From Fibrobacter sp. (GTDB lineage Bacteria; Fibrobacterota; Fibrobacteria; Fibrobacterales; Fibrobacteraceae), in assembly GCA_017550445.1 (NCBI GenBank), contig JAFZOV010000118.1, positions 1 to 61,593 on the forward strand: 61,593 nt of DNA. The letters are read 5' to 3'. The number at the start of each line of letters is the position of its first letter. Positions within the stretch are counted from its first letter, which is position 1. Below the pieces are notes generated by a model that saw nothing but the letters and a program-made list of their open reading frames with translations, was not told the origin of the DNA and searched no databases. Position numbers and translations under genes: made by a program. This document shows positions 26,356-33,700 of this stretch, one piece after another.

Positions 26356-27261
26356 ATGGAACTTACACATTTAAAATATTTTTTGGAAGTGGCCCGTACA
26401 GAACACGTGACCCAAAGCGCCAAGACCCTATGTATTGTGCAGCCTGCGCTCACACACGCCCTGCATAAACTAGAAGACGAACTGGGCGTAAAGCTCTTTA
26501 AAAATCAAGGCAGAAACATCAAGCTTACCGAAATCGGGGAATATTTTTATAAGAAAGTAAAGCCCCTTTACGAAGATATTGAAGCACTCCCGGCACAGCT
26601 TCGCGCCATGGAAAATGAACAATCGGCAACGGTAAACCTAAACGTTCTCGCTGCCTCCACCTTCGTGACGAACGCCGTTATACTATATAAGCAGAACGAT
26701 CCCGACCTCCGATTCAACCTGGTGCAAAACGAAGAGACCACCCTTTACGATATCTGCGTCCGCACTTACGCAAACTTCAAGGACTCGGCGCAAAAGTACA
26801 GTTCCGACGACGAAGAAAATTTCGTATGCACCGAAAACATCTACCTTGCAGTCCCCAACATATCGCAATACCGCAAGCGCGACAGTATTTCGCTCAAAGA
26901 GCTGCAAGCAACAAACTTTATCGGACTCTACGGCTCCAAACAGTTGCGCAACATCTGTAACGAATACTGTGAACGGGTAGGATTCAAAACCCACATCATC
27001 TTCGAAAGCGACAACGCCCTCGCCGTAAAAGACGCCATTGCAAGCGGAATCGGCGTGGGGTTCTGGCCCGAATTCTCTTGGGGCCGCATCAACAACCGCC
27101 GCATTCGCCTTCTCAAGATTACCGATGCCGAATTCAAGCGCGATATCGTCATTACTCTCCGGCGCGGAAAACAGGACAACTCCCGTTCCGAGAAATTTTT
27201 CCGATTTTTGACTGGCTTACTCAAGCGGACAGAGAAACGTAAGATGCCACACCGCAAATAA
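26356..27261 (+). CDS. LysR-family transcriptional regulator
   Basis: This 301-aa regulator has an N-terminal winged helix-turn-helix at about 1-60 (MELTHLKYFLEVARTEHVTQ, then the typical VQPALTHALHKLEDELGVKL with F following). A periplasmic-binding-protein-like effector domain runs from about 90 to 290. It is transcribed divergently from a FISUC lipoprotein and an AspT-type transporter, the usual arrangement for a LysR protein and its targets, so it may regulate them. The effector cannot be read from sequence. Repeated ATAGATTA sites lie in the intergenic region. No strong Shine-Dalgarno is visible. Confidence 0.88.
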   Translation: MELTHLKYFLEVARTEHVTQSAKTLCIVQPALTHALHKLEDELGVKLFKNQGRNIKLTEIGEYFYKKVKPLYEDIEALPAQLRAMENEQSATVNLNVLAASTFVTNAVILYKQNDPDLRFNLVQNEETTLYDICVRTYANFKDSAQKYSSDDEENFVCTENIYLAVPNISQYRKRDSISLKELQATNFIGLYGSKQLRNICNEYCERVGFKTHIIFESDNALAVKDAIASGIGVGFWPEFSWGRINNRRIRLLKITDAEFKRDIVITLRRGKQDNSRSEKFFRFLTGLLKRTEKRKMPHRK

Positions 27262-27298
27262 TTTTACTATATTTGGCTCCCCAATAAAGGTTGACTCG

Positions 27299-29182
27299 AT
27301 GTTTGATTTGAATGCTTTTTTTGAAGGGATGTCCAAACCGCTGCTTCGCAACGCACACGCGAAAGCATTTGGCCACAAGGGCTTGCTGAACAACGCTCTT
27401 ATCCAAGACGAGACACTCGGTTTTTACAACGACAAGAATCGTGTTGCAGGACTATTCCAGAAAATGGAACCGTGGCAGCGCAACTGCATGGTTTTGATTT
27501 ACAATAGCGCATCTAGAGGCCTTACCTTTAACGAACTTCGCCTGACGGTTCCCGTAAGCAAGTGTCGCGAACTGCAGAACTTCTTGCTCGAAATGTGCCG
27601 CGAGTATGTATTGTGGCGCAGCCCCTCTACAAACACCTCGGTGTATTACGGCTTTGCAAACTTTATCGATGTCTTCAGCACACCGCTAGAAGACGCTCCC
27701 GCAATTAAAGGCGCCGACGCATTCTACCAGAACCTGATCGACTGGCACATTTGCGAAGTTCTCGCATTTGCAATGACTGGCGAGCTCAAGGTCAACAACA
27801 GCAACCTGCTGCACCGCCGCAGTTACCAGATTTGTACCGACGCCTTCACCTCAGCAAAGCGCATTTCCGAAAAGACTGCCGAAAACGAGCTGTCCCTGAT
27901 TTTCAATTTCCTGACCGGCAACGGTTGGCTGGAACAGGAAGACGCCTGCCTCGTTCCCACCGAAAAGGCTCTTGAATTTATTCGCAAGAACGGCTTCCGC
28001 CTGCACCAGGACCTTGTCTCCTGGTGGCTCAAGGAACGCTTCCGCGGCGACCGCACCCATTGCATCCGCCTTCTCAAAATGCTGGACAAGCCGAAGACGG
28101 CCCCTATCGCGACTTCTATTTTCTGGGTACTGGACCCCACCTTCCGCCTGCAAGAAAAAGACGGCCTGGTCGCATGGGAATACCTGCCCCGCCCGCTCCG
28201 CGAACTCTGGCTCTTGGGCCTTGTCCGCTTCACCATGGTAGGCGGAAAGATTGCCGCCGTCACCCTGGAACAGGCCGGCCGCGACTGGATCGAATCTTCC
28301 ATCGCATCCATTCCGGAACAGAACATTTCCTGCCTGCCGAACTTCGAGCTCATCGCCTCCACCGGAACATCTCCGCGAGTGCTGCTGATGCTCGCCTGCC
28401 TGAGCAAGGTCGAAAACGACGAAGTGTATCTCCGATTCTCCCTGAACCGCGAAAGCTACATTCGCGGTCTCAAGTGCGGTATCGCCGAATCCGAGATCGA
28501 GAATTTCAAGGGCTGGATCAAGCCGCCTGTAAACGTAGACTCCACCATTGCCGAATGGAACTCTTCTTACTACGGCGCCCGAGTGCAAACCGTTCGTTTG
28601 CTCAAAATCGAAAACGCTGACGTACTGAACGAACTTTCCCGCTTCCCGCAGTTCATGGAATGCACCAACGAATTCATTCCGGGTTACGGCTTCGTGCTTA
28701 ATCCCGATATGGAATCCCGCGCCTTCGACATCCTTACAAACTACGGCTACTGCCCCTTCGTAGAACGCAAGAACGTGAACCGCTCCAGCGCCCCCACCGA
28801 AGAATGGCGCAAGGACTTTGCCGCCGGATGGCCCGAAGCGAAGGCCCCGGATTACGAGCTCAAGGACACCGCCAATTCCGAAACCTTGCAGACCGCGCTG
28901 AACTCCACCAAGTACGGCAACAACTACCAGAAACTGAGCACCTTCGACCTGGTGAAGGTTTTGCGTTACGCCAAGACCGTGGGCGCCCTCATCGGCGCCA
29001 AGGTGAAGAATCCGACCAAGCGCGGCGAAAGCGAAGTCGAAAGGAATTTCTTTGTGCACGCTCTCAAGCTTGCCAAGTCTCCCCAGACCATCGAAATCCA
29101 GCCTTACGGAAGCGAAGTCCCCGAGCTGCTGGAACTTTCGTTTATTCAGGAAGTCAAGGTCTATAACGGACACCAGCCCTAA
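27299..29182 (+). CDS. Helicase-associated (Helicase_C_3-like) protein lacking a motor
   Basis: This 627-aa protein has no signal peptide or membrane helix. Residues about 345-450 (QNISCLPNFELIASTGTSPR, then VLLMLACLSKVENDEVYLRF and SLNRESYIRGLKCGIAESEI) resemble the XPB/Ssl2 helicase-associated domain PF13625, found C-terminal to helicase motors. Here no Walker A or DEAD motif is present anywhere, so the motor is missing. The N-terminal part is helical, with winged-helix-like segments (about 60-110 and 190-240). It may act with a separate helicase or nuclease, or be a DNA-binding structural protein. The assignment is by pattern only. AAAGG lies about 9 nt before the ATG. Confidence 0.6.
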   Translation: MFDLNAFFEGMSKPLLRNAHAKAFGHKGLLNNALIQDETLGFYNDKNRVAGLFQKMEPWQRNCMVLIYNSASRGLTFNELRLTVPVSKCRELQNFLLEMCREYVLWRSPSTNTSVYYGFANFIDVFSTPLEDAPAIKGADAFYQNLIDWHICEVLAFAMTGELKVNNSNLLHRRSYQICTDAFTSAKRISEKTAENELSLIFNFLTGNGWLEQEDACLVPTEKALEFIRKNGFRLHQDLVSWWLKERFRGDRTHCIRLLKMLDKPKTAPIATSIFWVLDPTFRLQEKDGLVAWEYLPRPLRELWLLGLVRFTMVGGKIAAVTLEQAGRDWIESSIASIPEQNISCLPNFELIASTGTSPRVLLMLACLSKVENDEVYLRFSLNRESYIRGLKCGIAESEIENFKGWIKPPVNVDSTIAEWNSSYYGARVQTVRLLKIENADVLNELSRFPQFMECTNEFIPGYGFVLNPDMESRAFDILTNYGYCPFVERKNVNRSSAPTEEWRKDFAAGWPEAKAPDYELKDTANSETLQTALNSTKYGNNYQKLSTFDLVKVLRYAKTVGALIGAKVKNPTKRGESEVERNFFVHALKLAKSPQTIEIQPYGSEVPELLELSFIQEVKVYNGHQP

Positions 29183-29674
29183 TCAGGGCAACGTCTGGGC
29201 AAAGCCTGCGATATCGATGAGGTCCTGCAACGGGAACTCGTCGATGTAGGCTTCCATGCCGCGTTCTATATCACCGAAATTTATTTGGTACCAAAAAGTC
29301 GGCATGTCGTCGCGGGCACGATCCCCGATAAATGCCGGTTTTTCGTAGTAACGCGAAAAGTTGAAACGATGGCCGTCATTCCCGTGGCAAGCCCTGCAGT
29401 TTTGCATGTAAAGCTCTTCACCCCTTTTGATATCGGCACCCTTGATTTTGCCGTCCTTGTCGAGAAGCTTGTAAACCAGCAACGCCATGCGGGCGTCTTC
29501 ACGCGTGAGCGTGTCGCCGGGGGAGCCGGGTTCGGGCTTTTGTGCATCGGTTTTTTGCACGACCGGCTTTTGGTCTGTCGCGACATCGTTTCCGGCAAAT
29601 GCGGAAACCCCCAGCAGCAACGCGTATGCTGTAGCAAGAAAGACCCCAACCGATTTTAACCGACCTAAAGCCAT
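29183..29674 (-). CDS. Secreted mono-heme cytochrome c
   Basis: This 163-aa protein has a signal peptide (about 1-27, ending SAFA-G), a Q/K/P/T-rich linker to about 52, and a cytochrome c domain with one heme site CRACH at 93-97 (NCRACHGNDG). A possible distal methionine is in DDMPTFWYQ. It would carry electrons in the periplasm. The start at 29674 is chosen because it gives a normal signal peptide and has TACATT 7 nt upstream; a longer frame to 29716 would be translated partly from a heptad repeat. It follows the helicase-like gene convergently with no gap. A cytochrome c in this fermentative group is noteworthy. Confidence 0.85.
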   Translation of the reverse strand: MALGRLKSVGVFLATAYALLLGVSAFAGNDVATDQKPVVQKTDAQKPEPGSPGDTLTREDARMALLVYKLLDKDGKIKGADIKRGEELYMQNCRACHGNDGHRFNFSRYYEKPAFIGDRARDDMPTFWYQINFGDIERGMEAYIDEFPLQDLIDIAGFAQTLP

Positions 29675-29687
29675 GTAAGATAATGTA
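29675..29687 (-). promoter_or_regulatory. -10 box placed for a leaderless cytochrome c transcript
   Basis: On the minus strand TACATT (29682-29687) is followed by 7 nt and the ATG. Confidence 0.45.
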
Positions 29688-29699
29688 GAAAAGATTCCC

Positions 29700-29727
29700 C
29701 ATTCCACACTCCACATTCCACATTTAC
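29700..29727. repeat. Heptanucleotide tandem repeat upstream of the CE2 gene
   Basis: CATTCCA, CACTCCA, CATTCCA and CATTTAC follow with a 7-nt period and end right before the -10-like TACTAT. Confidence 0.8.
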
Positions 29728-29739
29728 TACTATTCCCCT
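29728..29739 (+). promoter_or_regulatory. -10 box placed for a leaderless CE2 transcript
   Basis: TACTAT at 29728-29733 is followed by 6 nt and the ATG at 29740. Confidence 0.5.
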
Positions 29740-30840
29740 ATGCGTTGTTTGAATTGGATTTACTCGGCATTGGCGGGTTGCGCCCTTTTGTCGTCTTTCT
29801 CTTTTGGAGCGGAGGTCTCCGTGAACGAGTTTTCTAAGAACCTGTTGTTTAGTGGCCGATGGGAACACGGGAATGTTTACAGCCGCACAAGCGCCCCTGC
29901 CGCCATGGTACAGTTTAAGGCCGCGGCAAAGTCCCTGGAATTCGAATTGGAAGGCGAAGCCCGCTTCCGTTTAGATGAAGACGGAAAAGAAATCGCCGTG
30001 TTTACAACAAACGCACGGAATGTGTATAAAGTAAAAACGACCGGCAGTGCAGGTTCGCACGTTTACCGCCTAATCAAAATCAGCGAGAGCAACCCCGGCG
30101 GAATCCACCTATACAGAGTAGCCACCGACAAATCGGGCAAGTTCGAAGAACCCCCGAAACAAGGTAACCGTCGAATCGAATTCATTGGCGATTCCTTTAC
30201 GGTAGGCTTCGGCAACGAAGGCCAGAACGGTCAGGACGAATCCCTGGTGTTCGAAAAGACCAACGCCTCCAAGAGCTACGCCTTCTTGATTGCCGACGGC
30301 TACAAGGCAGATTTTCAGGTAAACGCATTCAGCGGACGCGGCCTTGTACGCAACTACGACAACATTGTACCGCAGTGGCCGATTCCCCGCCTGTACGATT
30401 TCACCGTCCCGGGCGAAGCTCCCGGCGACCTGGCAAACGGTATCGCAGAATCCTCCATCCGCTATGATTTTGACACTTTCCATCCTCAGGTCATAGTCCT
30501 TTTTATCGGAATCAACGACTTTCAGGGGAATCCGCCCTACGCAAGTCACGAAGCCTTCAAGAAAGCCTATGCAAGCCTGCTGGAAAAACTCCGCAAGGCC
30601 CATCCGGGAGTCAAATTTTTGCTTTTGTCCACCAAAGTTTGGCCAAATGACGACTTGACCCCCACAATCAAGGCCATTTATGACGACGAAATTGCCGCCG
30701 GAAAGACCGATCTGGAGTTCACGACCCTCACGACTGCAAATGTGGGACTCCTGGGACACCCTGACATACATTCACACGAGGACATGGCAAAAGCCATTCG
30801 ACCCGTGATTGGGCGCCTCGGAAGATGGCTCACTCGCTAA
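29740..30840 (+). CDS. CE2-family secreted acetyl esterase (SGNH fold)
   Basis: This 366-aa secreted esterase has a signal peptide (ends SFSFGA). An N-terminal beta-sandwich domain follows at about 30-140 (LFSGRWEHGNVYSRTSAPAA), then a C-terminal SGNH hydrolase domain. The nucleophile is S152 in FIGDSFTVGFGNEG and the likely catalytic histidine is in HPDIHSHEDMAKAI. This two-domain order is that of carbohydrate esterase family 2, which removes acetyl groups from xylan or glucomannan and can bind cellulose. It fits with the xylanase and esterases elsewhere in the window. TACTAT lies 6 nt before the ATG, suggesting a leaderless transcript. Confidence 0.87.
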   Translation: MRCLNWIYSALAGCALLSSFSFGAEVSVNEFSKNLLFSGRWEHGNVYSRTSAPAAMVQFKAAAKSLEFELEGEARFRLDEDGKEIAVFTTNARNVYKVKTTGSAGSHVYRLIKISESNPGGIHLYRVATDKSGKFEEPPKQGNRRIEFIGDSFTVGFGNEGQNGQDESLVFEKTNASKSYAFLIADGYKADFQVNAFSGRGLVRNYDNIVPQWPIPRLYDFTVPGEAPGDLANGIAESSIRYDFDTFHPQVIVLFIGINDFQGNPPYASHEAFKKAYASLLEKLRKAHPGVKFLLLSTKVWPNDDLTPTIKAIYDDEIAAGKTDLEFTTLTTANVGLLGHPDIHSHEDMAKAIRPVIGRLGRWLTR

Positions 30841-30965
30841 AATTTTCCTACAAACGGACTTTTTTTTACATATTTATGTCTTAGAGCGCACACTTTTTTG
30901 ATGCGCATATTGCTTTTTTTGTCTTTTTTGTATATTTAATTTGAGGATTTTGGCAGGTTACACCT

Positions 30966-32294
30966 ATGTCTAGGATACTTGAGAAGATATACGTTTTGTT
31001 CAGGATGAACATTCTGATTTTTGTGCTTTTGGCAATTACGGTCATAGCACTTTTTGCGCATCAGAATGGACTTGACGTTATTGAGCCTTTGTACCTGCAC
31101 GACTATCCGTACCTCATTGCAGAAACGGACTCTGCCGATGGTGGCGCCTCGGCGGTTAAGCTCTCCCGTACCGATTCCTCCATTATCGTAGACTACGAAC
31201 TTAAGGAAGGCTACGCCTACCCCTACGTGGGCGTCAAGATTTTCCTGGGCGACGGCAAGACCCGCGGCAAGGACCTTTCCAAGTTCGACAGTATTTTTGT
31301 TTGGGTAAAGCCCCGTGGCGAAGGAACCGTGCGTCTCTACATGCGCGGCTACGACAGCACCTTCTCCCGCCCCGACGACGAGCTGTCCCTCAAGTTCAAC
31401 GAAATTGAATTCTTCCCGCTCGAAGAAACCTACCCCGCCGTGTTCGTTCCGCAGGAATTCCGCGTAGCAAGCTGGTGGGTGGCTCAGAACGAAATCAACG
31501 TCCACAACGCAAGAGTAGACCTTTCTAACGTCCCGCTGATCGAAATCCAGACAGGCACCAACGCCCCGCTCGGTTACGGAACGCTCGAAATCAAGGGACT
31601 CTGCTTTAAGGGCAAGAAGATCTCGAAGGCAGAACTTTCGACGGCTCTCGTGGCCCTCTGGTTCATCACCTTCTTCGTAATCCTCATGATCCGCTTCTTC
31701 GACTACAGCCGCGAACGCACTGCAAGCAGAAAGAAGCGTGAAGAGCTTGAAAAGAACCTGCGCGCCCTGGAAATCGAAAAGAGCGAATACGAAAAGTCCA
31801 GCAAGGAAGACCCGCTTACGGGTTGCCTCAACCGTGCGGGCTTTAGTAGCGTGCTCATGCGCGAACAGGAGAACTTGCAGAAGAACGATAGCCCGGTCTC
31901 CTTCGTGATTCTGGATATCGACCACTTCAAGCACGTGAACGACACCTACGGCCATATGGTGGGCGACGAAGTCCTGGTGAACCTCGCAAAGCTTATCCAG
32001 AGCAAGATCCGTAATACCGACGCCCTGGTGCGTTGGGGTGGCGAAGAATTCGTGATTCTGTGCGGCGACACGCCTATCCAGAACGCCCAGTTCCTTGCCG
32101 AAAAGCTCCGTATGGCTATCGAGAACACCCAGCTGATCAAGCAACAGAAGGTTACCTGCTCCTTCGGTATTGCCGAAATGATTGCTGGCGAAGACCCGAA
32201 GCGCCTGTTCGAACGCGCCGACAAGGCCCTTTACGCCTCTAAGGAAAATGGCCGTAACCGCGTCACGAGCGCGACCTTCCGCCATACCCGGTAA
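30966..32294 (+). CDS. Diguanylate cyclase with periplasmic CBM-like sensor domain
   Basis: This 442-aa inner-membrane protein makes c-di-GMP. Helix 1 (about 13-32) and helix 2 (about 225-245) enclose a periplasmic domain of about 190 residues. That domain is beta-rich (YAYPYVGVKIFLGDGKTRGK, DSIFVWVKPRGEGTVRLYM and GYGTLEIKGLCFKG) and looks like a CBM11/CIA30-type jelly roll. A coiled-coil linker (RKKREELEKNLRALEIEK) leads to a GGDEF domain with active-site GGEEF at 358-362. The inhibitory I-site RNTD is at 349-352, exactly 5 residues upstream, so product inhibition is likely. It may sense carbohydrate outside and adjust c-di-GMP inside; the ligand is inference. TATATT is about 30 nt upstream. 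Confidence 0.88.
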   Translation: MSRILEKIYVLFRMNILIFVLLAITVIALFAHQNGLDVIEPLYLHDYPYLIAETDSADGGASAVKLSRTDSSIIVDYELKEGYAYPYVGVKIFLGDGKTRGKDLSKFDSIFVWVKPRGEGTVRLYMRGYDSTFSRPDDELSLKFNEIEFFPLEETYPAVFVPQEFRVASWWVAQNEINVHNARVDLSNVPLIEIQTGTNAPLGYGTLEIKGLCFKGKKISKAELSTALVALWFITFFVILMIRFFDYSRERTASRKKREELEKNLRALEIEKSEYEKSSKEDPLTGCLNRAGFSSVLMREQENLQKNDSPVSFVILDIDHFKHVNDTYGHMVGDEVLVNLAKLIQSKIRNTDALVRWGGEEFVILCGDTPIQNAQFLAEKLRMAIENTQLIKQQKVTCSFGIAEMIAGEDPKRLFERADKALYASKENGRNRVTSATFRHTR

Positions 32295-32295
32295 G

Positions 32296-32316
32296 TTCAG
32301 AATTCGGAATTCAGAA
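32296..32316. repeat. Heptanucleotide tandem repeat after the diguanylate cyclase gene
   Basis: TTCAGAA, TTCGGAA and TTCAGAA follow directly after the stop codon with a 7-nt period. Confidence 0.75.
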
Positions 32317-32403
32317 TTGCACAAGTGCCAAATGCTAGCCTCAGTTATAGATCTGCAAGCAGCTCTGCAACGCTCGGCCTACGCATTTGTCGGAATTAGA
32401 ATC

Positions 32404-32811
32404 ATGAAAAACGTCATTGCGAGCGCAGCGAAGCAATCCATAGTTGCGCTTTTTTTGTTGGTAGCATTTTTGCTGTTTGGTTGTGCCAAGAAAGAACCTG
32501 AAGTAGACTTCAAGCCGCTCCAGATGCACTGGACCCTGGCACAAGGCGAAGACGAATCGCAAATGCCCCGCAAGGACGACTGTGTGATTCTGCTCACGGC
32601 CCGTCTGATGGCAGAACCCCCGGTCCAGGCCTCCACCGCAGGCGAACTGAGCTACGAGGTCACCTACGGACGCAGCCCCAAAAACGACAAAATCATCGAA
32701 TTTAAAGGAATTTGCAGGGATTTATCCATAATGGACAAGTCCGAATGCCATTGGCAGGCGACCTGCGACGAGGACCTCAAAATCGTTGTAAAGTTCCACA
32801 ACGGAGATTAA
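32404..32811 (+). CDS. Small lipoprotein whose signal peptide includes a REP-like repeat
   Basis: This 135-aa predicted lipoprotein has signal MKNVIASAAKQSIVALFLLV followed by AFLLFGC, with lipidated Cys27. Residues 4-12 (VIASAAKQS) are the translation of a REP-like palindrome (32413-32439, GTCATTGCGAG to GAAGCAATCC). This suggests that the repeat supplied the n-region of the signal peptide. The mature part has cysteines at DDCVILL, GICRDL, SECHW and TCDED and is otherwise unrecognised. The start is chosen because no other ATG gives a complete signal peptide. Function is unknown. Confidence 0.65.
   Translation: MKNVIASAAKQSIVALFLLVAFLLFGCAKKEPEVDFKPLQMHWTLAQGEDESQMPRKDDCVILLTARLMAEPPVQASTAGELSYEVTYGRSPKNDKIIEFKGICRDLSIMDKSECHWQATCDEDLKIVVKFHNGD
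32413..32439 (+). repeat. REP-like palindrome inside a signal-peptide coding region
   Basis: The 27-nt element begins GTCATTGCGAGCG and ends GCGAAGCAATCC, with complementary outer arms (ATTGC and GCAAT). This class is dispersed intergenically in many bacterial genomes; here it is within a reading frame. Confidence 0.8.
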
Positions 32812-32844
32812 TTTCACCACATAGGCATTTGATAGTCAATGATT

Positions 32845-32857
32845 TATCTTTATAGTT
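32845..32857 (+). promoter_or_regulatory. -10 box placed for a leaderless TIGR02147-gene transcript
   Basis: TATCTT at 32845-32850 is followed by 7 nt and the ATG at 32858. Confidence 0.5.
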
Positions 32858-33700
32858 ATGAAGAAGATTTTTGAATACACGGACTATCGCGAATGGCTAA
32901 GGGATGCTTTTGAGGATTTTAAGCAGCGTAAGACTGTTATTTCCTGGCGTTACATGGCCATGAAAATGGGAGCCGACCCCGGCAACCTTCTTCGCGTTTC
33001 GCAGGGCAAGATCCACTTGCCCCTTAGTCTGATACAGCCCGCCGCAGACTTCTTCGAACTTGAAGGCAAAGAAGCCGACTACTGGGCCGAAATGGTATAC
33101 TTCGGCCGCGCCAAGACCGATGCCGACGCATTGCAACACTACGAACGCATGCAAGCGCTGAAGGGCGTTTCTCTTAAGTTGTTGCAAAAGAAGGAACTTG
33201 AATTTTATCGTCACTGGTACTACAACGCCATACGCTCGGTAATTGGAATTTGCAAGTTCAAAGACGACTACCAGGGCCTGGCAGAAAGCTGCACCCCGAA
33301 CATTACCGAAAAAGAGGCCCGCGATGCAGTCAAGCTGCTCGCCGACCTCAACATGATTTCGACCGACCGCGACGGCTACTGGAAGGTGAACGATACCTTT
33401 GTATCTACCGGTGGCAACTGGCGTTCCCAGGCCGTACGTGCATTCCAGCACGAAACAATCCGCCTCGCCGACGAATCCCTGGACAGGCATCAGCCCTTCC
33501 TCAGGGACATCAGCACGGTCACCATGACTTTTTGCATGGACGATATCCAGCTCTTGCGCGAAAAGATTAACGCTTTCCGCGAAGATTTACTACGTTTATC
33601 TCAGGAAGGAACGGATGACGACACGGTATTCCAGTTGAACATCCAGATGTTCCCCCTGGCGTTTACCAAACCCCTAAAGGAAAAGGAGAAAGAAAAATGA
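32858..33700 (+). CDS. TIGR02147-family (DUF4423) putative regulator
   Basis: This 280-aa soluble protein belongs to the second large Fibrobacter paralogous family (TIGR02147). The N-terminus FEYTDYREWLRDAFEDFKQ is the family signature. A helix-turn-helix-like segment follows at about 28-58 (ISWRYMAMKMGADPGNLLRV), consistent with a DNA-binding role. The C-terminal DUF4423 part includes TEKEARDAVKLLADLNMIST and the end segment FQLNIQMFPLAF. It overlaps the next lipoprotein gene by 4 nt (ATGA), so the two are translationally coupled. Its biochemical role has not been established as far as I know; regulation is inferred. Confidence 0.85.
   Translation: MKKIFEYTDYREWLRDAFEDFKQRKTVISWRYMAMKMGADPGNLLRVSQGKIHLPLSLIQPAADFFELEGKEADYWAEMVYFGRAKTDADALQHYERMQALKGVSLKLLQKKELEFYRHWYYNAIRSVIGICKFKDDYQGLAESCTPNITEKEARDAVKLLADLNMISTDRDGYWKVNDTFVSTGGNWRSQAVRAFQHETIRLADESLDRHQPFLRDISTVTMTFCMDDIQLLREKINAFREDLLRLSQEGTDDDTVFQLNIQMFPLAFTKPLKEKEKEK

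Noticed and set aside
29675..29716. Longer cytochrome c start at 29716
   Set aside because: The added residues are encoded partly by the 7-nt repeat and spoil the signal peptide.
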